A DNA stretch of 64,000 nt. Origin: Pycnopodia helianthoides. Taxonomy: Eukaryota; Echinodermata; Asteroidea; Forcipulatida; Asteriidae. The stretch lies in NCBI GenBank assembly GCA_032158295.1, contig CM063248.1, positions 17,346,787 to 17,410,786 on the forward strand. The letters are read 5' to 3'. The position numbers were made by a program, and so were the translations under genes. The notes under the pieces were generated by a model. That model was given only the letters and a program-made list of their open reading frames with translations, had not been told where the DNA came from and searched no databases. Below, piece after piece: positions 38,975-49,182 of this stretch. Position 1 is the stretch's first letter, and every line of letters begins with the position of its first letter.

Positions 38975-41861
38975 TTGCAGCGACTATGTTGGACTCCAGT
39001 ATCAATTGTTGGAAATTAATGTTCACCAGTAAAATAAACGATCGATATAAAGTTGATTAGAAAAAGTAAGCCGCATTGTCAGTTTTGATTACCGATCTAT
39101 AGCATTTCACTATAGGGAAATATAGAAATAACCAATCCTTTAGATATTACAATATCAACGTTTTACAAGTTGAACTTATAATACTCATGAATGTGACTAC
39201 TGGTTCAACATTCACCAATATGTTTGATCAAACCAGTTGAAGTGATGTATATAATTATTCAAGAAAACTATTTCAAAACTATTGTACATGCGCATGAAGG
39301 GGGAACATTCATTATTGTTATCACGTGGCGTACATGTACATATTATTGAAACATGTATCATATAATATTGATATTACATTATAAAACTGTTATGTGTTGA
39401 AGTTGTATTTTGAGATGTTATTGTATCGACGTACGACTTTTTAAAACCATGCACACTGGTAAAAGGACATTATATAATGTGCATTCTTACTGATAAAGAT
39501 CAAATAAACTGGTAAGAAAAGAATAATTAATTGAGTTTTCCGTTTAAAATTGACCTTCATATTATTCGAAAGTGTAATAATTAAAAGTAAATTTCATGAA
39601 ACGCACGAACTGCAACGATTCCGTGGTATAATAACGACACTTATACAATTTGAGTTATGTTGTGAACATGTTATTTATTGAACCAATGCTCAAAAGAAGC
39701 AACTCTTCCGAACAAAAACTTGCAGTGTATTATTTCAACGTATTTAACGTAGAGGGCGCTGTCACATTAGTACGTGCAAAGTCTGCCCTTCTGCATAGCC
39801 TTAAAACACCTTTGACGATGAGTGCTGCATTCATCAGACCAGCACTTCTTTTGAACCTCCCCAAAAAATAGTTGGGACAGTCTTAGTGATAGCTGGAATT
39901 GTCACGACTGTGTTTTTACTGTCCAACTATGAAATGTCATAATTATACAATTGAGACAGTGTCCCAACTAGAGTTGGAATTGTCATGACTGTAGTTGGGA
40001 CTTCCCCAACTATATAGTTCGGTCTTTTTAGGGACTGTTGCCCAAATTAGGTTAATGTGAACAACCGATCTCACCTTTTCTGCGGCTTTATGAACTGTCA
40101 TTGGCCAATCGACATGCTGCGTACTTCAAGATCAACCAATGAGGTAGTGCTCATTATTTGTCATACGTTTTGTTCTCCGAATAAAACCCCAGACTAAGGG
40201 ACTTTAAGGGATTAATAACAAGTTTACGGTAATAATGTCAAACGAGGGTGCTGTGACGTATAATCTGATGACCTTTGACCACCTTTTGACTTATAGCGTT
40301 CTCACGTTTCGACAACTTTAAAACAAAAGTTTACACAAAACCATTTCCCGGAACATCGGTGTTTTCTCTATACTGGTTTGTTGTCGTCTGTGTTCCTTCT
40401 TGAATTCACCGAAGAGTTCTGTTTCGCTTTTGGCAACGAATCAACCCTTGAAAAAATCGGGAACTTCGAGGCGGGAAACAGGCGCCTCCAAAGTAGCTAT
40501 CGAAATGAAACAAGCATAGTGATCGGAAGTTGATACTCTTTTGGGAAAAGGAGATGTTACCTTGTTCATCATAACAAGGAAATACAAGTTACCTTGTTCA
40601 TCATAAGAAGGAACCAATACTGAACAAGAAACTCCGGGTGGACTAAGCTGTCAATCTTGATGTTGTAAGTTATGGATTTGCTTTGCGCGCTTATGTGGAT
40701 AAATGTTTCGACAAGACTCGGATGCTGAGGCGTGCTGCCAGCAACACCCATGGTGTAACCAACCCGCTGGGGGTTTGTTTCGTGTGACTCACTTGGGCCT
40801 CTGAGGCAGACATTCCATGCACCCCTTCTATTAGTACCCTCGTTCTTGCTCTGTGCATCGGTGCGTGCATGTTAACCAAATAGAGCATCAGATAGCTACA
40901 TGTCCATAAAGTTATATCATAATAGTCGACCTCAGCAACCGAAAGCACCTTAAAAAAAATTACAGCCTTTGTCTTGAAGGATTGGCAAGAATGAATCAAA
41001 GACATGTCTTGCGTGTTTAATAGTTTGCCCATTGCTATGAAAACAATTCGACAATTGGTTAGACGATGCCCTTGGAAATCTTGGAATTGTTTCATGGCAA
41101 AGTTCCAAGTTTTGGTTTGTTTTAGCCCAGCATAAAATAATGCTTTCCCGCTTCTCGGGCGAGCTCAAGTTTACAGAAAAACAAAGTGAAAGTTTACAAG
41201 GGTAGGCTCATTAAAAAATATATATATGGAAAGTATTTGTTTAGCGGTAGGCTTTTGCCGTTGGTTTTCAGCGGGAATTTCAAAACACCTGACCGCAGTG
41301 ATCTATTTATAAATTTCAACATATGACTCAGTATTAATAAACAGCTGTTCCTGGTAATGCATCATCCGAACTAGAAGAAGAAGAAAAAAAAAATAGTTTA
41401 GCGCTGCCTTGTACTTCCACCGCCATGTCAAGTGCACTGCAATTATGAACCCGCTTGCCAATCATAATCCCCCAAATCAAAACATACCAGCTGATATCGA
41501 GTTGTTGAGGGCATGCCACAGTCGGAAATTACTGACCCCGATGTTGTCTTCGGCTGGTGGTACCGGCGCAGGACAGTCCCTCAGCTCTCTGTCCCGCTAA
41601 CTCGTGCCACCGCTTATACGACCAAATAAATTAAACATCGTCATGTCGAGAGAGGGTGGGAGAGAGAGAGAGACGAGATTCTGAGCAAATGATCAACGTG
41701 GTTTCGAGAACATTAAACATTGCCCGCTGGTGCCACCACACTGAGTCAACTCGCCGCACGCTGTTAAAGTACCCGTTGGAATCTCCCCCAAATGCAAGCA
41801 AATTTGAATTCCGCAAACGTCATAAAGCTATAAACATTAGTTGAGCAAACACGCGGAACCC
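38975..41861. other. Intergenic region upstream of gene B
   Basis: No exon recognised. It holds the GTTGGGAC-type repeat at 39870-40015 and a short duplication of TTACCTTGTTCATCATAA at 40558 and 40591. A GA-rich tract GGGAGAGAGAGAGAG lies at 41658-41672, about 190 bp before the gene B start codon. TATAAA-like ATAAAGCTATAAAC lies at 41822-41835. A promoter here is plausible but unproven. Confidence 0.4.
39870..40015. repeat. GTTGGGAC foldback repeat
   Basis: ATAGTTGGGACAGT at the left pairs with ACTGTCCAACTAT about 50 bp on. TTGGAATTGTCATGACTGT repeats TGGAATTGTCACGACTGT. The GTTGGGAC/GTCCCAAC motifs recur in the element at 57585-58216, so the two may be distantly related. Confidence 0.5.
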
Positions 41862-42089
41862 ATGATGGATGTAGTGTGCCTGATGAGGTGTGCCGGAGCG
41901 CTACTTATATTACTCTGTGTGCAAGCATCTCTGGTCCATGCCGAACCGAAATCCAAGGCTGAACTAGGTCGTAGAAATACCAAGTTACGGGTGCCGACGT
42001 TGACGATGATGGCCAGCAACAGAAGGAACAATCTCCGGCGTAAGACGGGAGCCCAGGCCTCGCCCCCGGTCTCCTCCATGAGCTTGGCG
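41862..42089 (+). CDS. Gene B exon 1: signal peptide and basic pro-region
   Basis: Encodes 76 residues. A leucine-rich core CAGALLILLCVQASL ends at a VHA cleavage site. It is followed by a basic stretch containing NRRNNLRRK. The donor is GGCG|GTAGGT, phase 0. The ATG at 41862 is preceded by ACCC (weak-to-moderate context) and followed at once by a second ATG. Confidence 0.85.
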
Positions 42090-45000
42090 GTAGGTCACAT
42101 TTCAAAGTTATGTTTGACATATACACAGTGACTGGCTCTGCCAGTTTATTACAGGAATTGCAAACATCTTCCCCTGTATAAAGTTACAAGGAAACTGACA
42201 CGTATTATTGATTGGGTGTGTTAATTTCATTGTCCATTTGTTCAACATTGTCGATGTAAAAACCACAGACGACACGATGCAAAGCTTTTGCAACACTTCA
42301 TGTAAAATGACATGAAAACCAAGGTTAGATTTTATCCGACAATGGCCCCCGCTTTGTAACATGGTCTTAAATAATGTGCGGAGTACCCTAGGTTCAAGGG
42401 TAGACCATGTAGTATACAATGTGAATGTGCAAGACGCAACAGACCTCTTGCGTCTTCAAGTTCAACACTTTTTTGATCAAACATTGTGTTGAATGACATA
42501 CTGTTCGTGGACGGGTTACAAGTCCTCGGAGAATATCAGTTGAGGTCAGTTTTGTTTAATTGTTTCGGAGGTTCCATGTATCGTTGGTGCATCGGTGGAG
42601 ACATGTTCTGGTAAACCTTGAAATGTTCTCAACAGTATTGCTCACACTTTCTCATTGTTTTTAAAGTGTAACGATCTTTCCAAGGTATAGTGGCTGTGTT
42701 TTTCGAATTGTGGCTTCGCTCAAAGGACACAGGAAAAAGTATTGTCAGTTTGTGGAGGATATTTGTTACCCCGTAGTATCATTGATATAATGATTACATG
42801 ACAGGTTTATGTTGGGGGTTGGGTTCCAAAATGTACATAGCGGAGTGTGCCACGCAAATCAAAAGCTTAGCATGCAAGGAGATTTCCTCGTATGACCTTG
42901 GGTCGGATGCTCACATGTTGTTTATATGCCCCCCATATTTTTTTTTGTTGCTCAGTTGCGCGACTGTCATGCACATGCAGAAACAACATGGCCAGAGTAT
43001 AATTGGCAATCCCGAGTCAAGTCATAAGGCACTTCAAGCCTTCAGTTGTTATTGCCAGCGTACAATGGGATTTGCGTCTTAGTGTACGGTCTGAACCATA
43101 GGTATAAGTCCCCCTCTTCTTTGTTTGTGTTATGATCACGCAACCGACGGTTATTCATTGCGCAAGGACAAATTCAAAGCCGGTTTCGTGACACGTGCCG
43201 ATTTATCTGCAGACAGCCGGAAGACATGAAGTAACACGTTGGTTGTAATATCGGATAGTCTAATTAGAGGTTATGTCTCATGTCTCAGGTATTAATGGTG
43301 CTCTTCCAAAAAAATCATGTTTGCTCTCAAATTTCAGTGCTGTAATTCCTTACTCCTGCAACAACACACCATTGGCCTACATTGGCCAAACTATTCACGT
43401 TTTAGTCAAAAAGAAAGAACAGTCTATGTTTTGTGAGAGGTTTCTGAGCACGTCTACATCAGGCTTGTTTGGATTGCGGCAACCGGAATATAGCAGCGGT
43501 GATATGTAGGGTTTTCAAATACTTATCGTTCTCGACTTTAACTCTGACTATTTCCCCTTGGAGGATTGGTATTGGTCTGATCTTCATAACCAAGGGAGCT
43601 ATCGGGTTGAAATTAATCAGCAGCTCTGCACTTTGTCTATTAAACAAGTGGGTTAATTATGATTAATCGCGATAAATCTATTTATTTATTTATTTATGTC
43701 ATCTTTAATGAGGGTAGACTCCAATCAGTGCTCAGCACTGCTTTCCATGGGGGCCCTCAGTACATATTTTATTAAACAAAGATTATAAAAATAAACATAT
43801 TAAGTAAAACGAAATTATAATACCAAATATATAACAAAAACAAATTAAATCCAATTAAATATACATACAAATTAACACCAAATGTACCATAAAAGACCTT
43901 ATTTTATATTACAGATCATTTGAATTACAGATCATTTGAATCAAATGATAAATCAACGTTTTTAACGATCATGATTTTGTTGCTTTCTTCAATTTTTTTT
44001 ATAGAAATTGTCATACTTAAAAAATTGAACAAGGGGGGTTTGACAACCTTGATCTCGCGGAGGAAATAACAAATCAATGGCTCTCCTCAAGACTCTCATT
44101 GAACATTTGACACCGCTTGCATTAATCATCGGTGAGAATGAGGATGGCACGTTTTCATAAAGGAAGTTCAGTCAGCTTTTTTTTATCTGTTCGTCGACTA
44201 CTGAGGAATAAAACGCCGATGGGGAAAAAAATGCATGATTTCAATTTGTGTCAATCTCAGAGCATTGAGAAAGTCGCAAATAATGATTCACGGTTTGTTT
44301 TGAGCGATCCTAGGGAGGCCACAAGACCTTTTCTGAATTGTCTTGTACCAGGCAATTTTAACGTCTTCGTCTTTTGAGCTTTTCAATTATTTCTTTGTAA
44401 TTTTATTTTGTCTGTGCCACTGTAACCGCTCACATTATATTCGGAAATGTTTGCTGTCATTTTGTTCAGTGCTTAGACAAGGGTAAACCTTAAAGAGGGA
44501 CCCCAAGGTCAAAGTCAGTTTTGTGATGCACTTATTTTCCCGTTGGTTGAGTCCGTATTAAAGCTGGAAATAACATTACAAGTCTCTTACCTCAGTTTAA
44601 AATGGTGTAAACAAGTCACTGCTTTTTCATACCCTTCAAGTGCAAGTTTTGTTTACCCCCCCCCCCCTCAAAAAAAAATACAAAAAAAAACACAACGATG
44701 ACGTGTTTCACATAATGGTCTGTACGTCGCTGTACTTAGAATTAAATTTGTAGTTGAAATCTGGTTTTGGATGATATTCAATCAAAACGGCATCGCATTT
44801 GACTTTTTGTCTGTCGCCAAAAAAATCCCTTTGGAATGTACAAACCCAATTGTGTTTTGGTGTCTGATGACGTCATGTTTCAAATTTGGAGAGAGTATCA
44901 AATAAAATGCCATCTTGCACCATTTTAGCGTGAGGTTTGAGATTGGTAAATTGTTCACTTTCATACGGACTCTATCTATTGGAAAAGGAGTGGATCACAG

Positions 45001-46096
45001 AACTGAAATTGACCTTGGGAGCCCCTCTTTAACAAGATGCGCGTGTGTTGGTTGTGTCATGGTTGTGGCTTTAGTCAAAGAGTACATTGGCCTGAAAAAA
45101 ATGTAGTTGCTTTGGCGTGCTTACACGGTACAGACCTACAAATCATTACATTATTAATGTTGGCAGTCAACGTTTTGAAAAGCAATAAAACTAGCATTAT
45201 TTCGTTGATTTTGTTTGTGAGTGTGTGCTTATATCAGCACATGAGCACCTGTTGCACGTAAATATTCCCTATTAAATGGAATGTTCGTGAAATTTAATCT
45301 TTCGATTGACCTTTCTAAAAGCTGACAACAATTTATTTGTGGCGATTTTTTTTTTTTTATAGATTTCCGTAATCAGAGAGCACAGGTCATTCGGTTGTTG
45401 TTTGAATTAATTTCTTACATCTGTCTATACAATGTTAAGGTCAATCTATTGTTTGATGCCACGCAGTACAAGGCGGCATTTTTTTGAATTGTTATTTCAA
45501 CTCCATCATGCAAATGACGTGTTTCCGGTGTTGGTTTTGTCACAGGAAGTTCATTTTCTACAGTGCCAGTTGCGTTATCATTAATCACTAGGGCCGGTGT
45601 ATGCTGACATAATTGTTTACACAAAGTAGTTTCCTTGTTTGTTATCCTTGAACTACATGAAACATGACAATGACTTATCGCAGACGGTCGTAGAGGGCAG
45701 AGTTTTGAAATTGAATATTGACCACTTTAATACTGTTATTGCGGACATTGAAACGTCACAGTGGGTATGGCGATAGCAATTGGAATGGGGCCCCTGTATC
45801 AAAGATTTGGGCCATAGACGCCACTGCCCTGGTAAGTGGCACATATTTACCGGCCGCCCAGTGGCATTTCTAACATCTTTTAATAGAATTTCCAAAACGA
45901 AGGAATAAGTGGGGATTGCCGGCGCCAAGATGTCCTCTCACGCCCCAAGAGTAACTCTTAAAAGGATTAACTTGAAGAGAATTATTGTAAATAAATGGAA
46001 AGTTTGGAATGCGAAACGTTTTGCCCTACTTTCCAGTCCCTCGTTAAGAAGGGTATTGACACTAGGTACTATTTACATCTAGGTTTCAAGTATTCG

Positions 46097-46128
<32 letters not shown>

Positions 46129-49100
46129 TCCTCTTCAGAGCTATTATCTATTGGGCAGTAGGCCTACTGATATTGGGTAGGGGTCACGAACTCATTAAAT
46201 TCTACAAACGGTTCAAGAAAAAATGTGTGCACAATGGCATGGAACTTTCACTTATTTACACATAAATTGCTGATGATGTTATATACCTGTTTGAATAGCG
46301 ATACTGAAATCCCCCGGGCGAGGGAGAAGGAATGTGAGAATGCAAGCATGTCGAGTCTCGTTGCGGACAAAAAAAAGCCATACGGCAAAAAAAAAAAAAA
46401 AAAAAAAAATGAATAGGCTCAGCTCATACAGAAAGCGTTCGAATAAATGAAGGAAGTGGATAATTAAAAAAACACTGTATATCGTGTTGACAGTAAATGG
46501 GATGGAGGAAATCATGTTAGAATTTCTCTCGAAGTCCCAGCCGACATTGGAAATGTGTATAGTCTTATATAGTTACAATGGAAGGGGGAGGGATGGGTGA
46601 GTTATATATTGTGACAACAGTACAATTGCTACGGGTGGGGGACCTGAAACTCAATTACCAAAAAACTGTTACCCATCGAACCGTATGGTGGTGGTCTGTA
46701 TGCATAAATAGCTGCCCTGAAAACTGAGGATAAGGCAGGGATTCTCGAAGCTTTCTGTATAGGCCTAGTCATAATTATGCTGATAGCAATTTGTAGATGT
46801 CTGGCATGTAGGAAAATGATTGCCCGGAACTTTACCGATTTTATTATTTTTTTTCAGAGAAGAACACTGTCCAATTCCTTAACCAAATTATTATTATTAT
46901 TGTTTTCATTATCAGGACTATAAGATGGAAATCAGCCGGAAAATGACACAAGTACGGACGCCAATTGAATTTCTTCAGGTGTTTTACCCCATGAACACGG
47001 TCAAGACTCGCTGGACGAACATGGTCAACGAGTCCATCCAGAATGCTTGGCGAGCCGGCCGGACAGAAACGGATGAAGAACGGCCAAATTTCACGGCCGA
47101 AACAGCCAGCCGACGTAGGTTACCATAAGTATAATTTCCCCTCAGAATTTGAATGTGCATAATTTCAGTCGGGCCTGTGATGTGAAATACTTCAGCAGTA
47201 TCGTTATTATTTCGCTGTAACACACACACTGACTCTTTACCGTCTCACCTCTACAGTGCTAGAAGAGGTACACACCCACGGGAAGAACATCAGCTGTGGC
47301 GAGCCCAAACTCGTCCTCGTTGACATGTACGAGGAGTTGAACCTCACACGAGGAAGCCTGGTTTACCTCTACCCAGAGTGCACCATGGTGAGGCGATGTG
47401 AAGGCAGCGGATGCTGCAGTGGAGGCGCCCCCTGCGTAGGGAAAGCCAACACAAGAGAGAACATCTCTAGACCCGTGAGTGTTTGTGACGTCATCTATGA
47501 AACCCCTAAGATGGCGATAATTTGATAGTTTTATGTACACCAACCTTATTCACAGAGCTCAGTTAGAATGTATTTACAAAACCAATTATTTTTAAGCAAG
47601 GTTATATACAGAGGGAGTAGGGTTTGAACATGTGTATATGGTTGACAAACCAATCGTGAAACTAACTTTGCTGTGTCAAACGTAACAATATCACTGCGGT
47701 GGTTCTGAAATGACCTGTTGTACAAAAACTCGAAGTTTCGATTAGTATGCTCTGGTGGTCTTCAGGAAAAGAGTTGTAATGACTGGATTTGATTGATGCC
47801 CTTTTTTCAGTTCATGGTGGTGAGGGTCATCCCAGACGAAACAATTAAAAGTGAACCACGCTACATAAGACACTCCCTGTACGCGGACACAGAGTGCGTC
47901 TGCAAAGAGCGCCCTCTGACGGCCTACTGCCCGCTCCAGGAATGCTCGGACACCATGAGGTTTGACGAGGTGCTGTGCCGGTGTGTCTGCACAAAACCCT
48001 GCCCCAAGCCTTACCAGCAGAACGAAGAAACATGTGATTGTAACTGCGCTGATAAAGATGGTGGATGTAATAAGATAAAGAGAGCGCGTCGACGGCTTTT
48101 GGCTGCTGAGTGCAGGTGAGTCAGGGCATTGATTGTAAAGAACAATTCCTTTATCTCTTACTTTGCAAACCGTTTAAGTGTGTGAAAACATTACATGCAG
48201 ATTTGCCCTCTCGCACTTCTTGCTAGGCCTTGATCAGACTCAATCAACACAAGAACTCCAAATGAACTTTAAAAAAACAATCGTTGCTCAAAACGGAAAC
48301 GACTCCGGATAGACTTTGCATCCTTGAGAGTCAAGTTCGAAATGTCCTTCCTCCTATCCTTGGCCTTGTCCATCGGATCTCAGATTGACCTCTGTTTGTT
48401 TGTGTTTTCCTACTTATTTGAATGATTGGCTCTTTTTCAACAAAGGGTATTTTATACTTTTTCCCCCTGTGGCAGGGTTAATGAGAATACTTTACAGAGT
48501 CTTATTGACTTGTTGTAATTCTTTCACAACTTTTATATTTAAAACAATTGTATTATTTAATTGGTAACTCCCTTTTTTTTTGCAAGTAGACCTGTATTTT
48601 TGTAAGTGTCGGCATTATTAATTTATTTAATGTTCTACTTGTAAATAAGGTTTCACTATCTTGCAAATTTAACAAGCAAACAACTTTTCATGTTCTCTGT
48701 TTGATAACGCTCCACCATTTCCAGATTAGATTCGAAATTAATGTCATTTTGGTAATTTGTTCTTGTTTTGTTTTTCACACAGGTGTGTGATGGACCAGCG
48801 CTGTCTCCAACCGGCGTGCAAAAAGGGATACTCATTCAACACGCGCACGTGTAAATGTTCACAGACCGACGCGAGCAGGCGGAGAGAAGCCAGCCGGAAC
48901 AACCGAAACGGCCGGACCGACAACCAGCCGTACCCCTCTCGTAGCGGGCGCACTGACGTGAATCCCTCGCAGTCCTACGACGGCTCCGAGTCGGAGCCCC
49001 CACCAGGGGCACCAGCCGACCATTACTCATCGCACAGCGAGGGGCAGGGCGCGAGGATGATAGAGGACGAACTGCTGGTGACTTGGGACTCGGAAGACGT

Positions 49101-49182
49101 GACACCCGACTCGTGCCATGGGCCGGCGTGTCTCGAACCACTCGGAGGGCTCGACATAGGCAGCGGCGCAGGTGGAAACTGA
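41862..49182 (+). CDS. Gene B: VEGF-C/D-like PDGF/VEGF family growth factor with long C-terminal tail, 5 coding exons
   Basis: Tandem paralogue of gene A and a predicted secreted ligand. The coding exons are 41862-42089, 46916-47114, 47257-47474, 47811-48115 and 48783-49182. Phases are 0, 1, 0, 2, exactly as in gene A, giving 449 residues. The signal peptide (about residues 1-27) ends in LVHA. Residues 28-155 are a basic, cysteine-free pro-region. The cystine knot is C156-C246, with core PECTMVRRCEGSGCC and sequons N153-I-S, N171-L-T and N211-I-S. BR3P repeats follow: C260-C275, C279-C294, and a degenerate one in exon 5. The basic run KRARRR (305-310) is a plausible furin site, recalling C-terminal processing of VEGF-C. 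The last ~110 residues are a polar, Ser/Pro/Gly-rich acidic extension absent from gene A. The start is the first of two adjacent ATGs. The second would remove one residue. Confidence 0.92.
43675..43930 (-). repeat. Possible 3' tail of a retroelement, (TAAA)n
   Basis: TATTTATTTATTTATTTATG is followed by a GC-richer block (GGGTAGACTCCAATCAGTGC) and then AT-rich sequence. Read on the minus strand this ends in a (TAAA)n tail, as many LINE-type 3' ends do. No reverse transcriptase frame is present. Confidence 0.35.
44490..45032. mobile_element. TTAA-flanked MITE family 2
   Basis: A 543 bp element bounded by TTAA, with inverted termini AGAGGGACCCCAAGGTCAA and TTGACCTTGGGAGCCCCTCT. Arms are about 140 bp: ATACGGACT, CACCATTTTA and GTGGATCACAGAACTGA-like blocks recur inverted. 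No coding capacity. It has a poly-C/poly-A tract in the middle (44648-44692). Confidence 0.85.
46100..46128. repeat. (AC)n microsatellite
   Basis: Uninterrupted CA dinucleotide run of 29 bp in gene B intron 1. Confidence 0.95.
46916..47114 (+). CDS. Gene B exon 2: pro-region
   Basis: The acceptor is TTTTCATTATCAG, after an interrupted TTA repeat, and the donor is CGAC|GTAGGT, phase 1. It encodes about 66 residues without cysteine, including FLQVFYPMNTVKTRW. The function is unknown. It occupies the position of gene A exon 2 with the same phases, but similarity is limited to NTV-like fragments. Confidence 0.82.
47257..47474 (+). CDS. Gene B exon 3: N-terminal half of the VEGF homology domain
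   Basis: The acceptor is CACCTCTACAG and the donor is ACCC|GTGAGT, phase 0. It carries knot cysteines C156, C184, C190, C195, C196 and C202. The fragment VLVDMYEELNL aligns with VLDSYKELNI of gene A. PECTMVRRCEGSGCC shows the same two-residue insertion before CC as gene A. Confidence 0.93.
47475..47810 (+). other. Gene B intron 3
   Basis: 336 bp, GTGAGT to TTTCAG, without notable repeats. It is far shorter than the repeat-filled intron at the same place in gene A (1.8 kb). Confidence 0.85.
47811..48115 (+). CDS. Gene B exon 4: end of cystine knot and BR3P repeats
   Basis: The acceptor is CCCTTTTTTCAG and the donor is TGCAG|GTGAGT, phase 2. It begins FMVVRVI, closes the knot at CVC (244-246), then encodes two exact C-x10-C-x-C-x-C repeats and the basic KRARRR. 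The loop between the exon start and the closing cysteines is about 11 residues longer than in gene A. Confidence 0.93.
48116..48782 (+). other. Gene B intron 4
   Basis: 667 bp, GTGAGT to CACACAG. AT-rich, nothing recognised. Confidence 0.85.
48783..49182 (+). CDS. Gene B exon 5: last Cys repeat and polar C-terminal extension
   Basis: The acceptor is TTTTTCACACAG and the TGA stop is at 49180-49182. The first ~30 residues hold the degenerate repeat CKKGYSFNTRTCKC. The remaining ~105 are rich in Arg, Ser, Asp, Pro and Gly, with only two cysteines (in DSCHGPAC), and look disordered. The exon is clearly GC-richer than the flanking introns, as expected for real coding sequence. No known domain is recognised in the tail. 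Confidence 0.88.

Larger units (their letters stand above)
42090..46915 (+). other. Gene B intron 1 (4.8 kb)
   Basis: GTAGGT to TTATCAG. It contains a (TTTA)n-headed AT-rich repeat near 43675, a TTAA-flanked MITE at 44490-45032, an (AC)n at 46100-46128 and an A23 tract at 46387-46409. No exon recognised. Confidence 0.75.
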
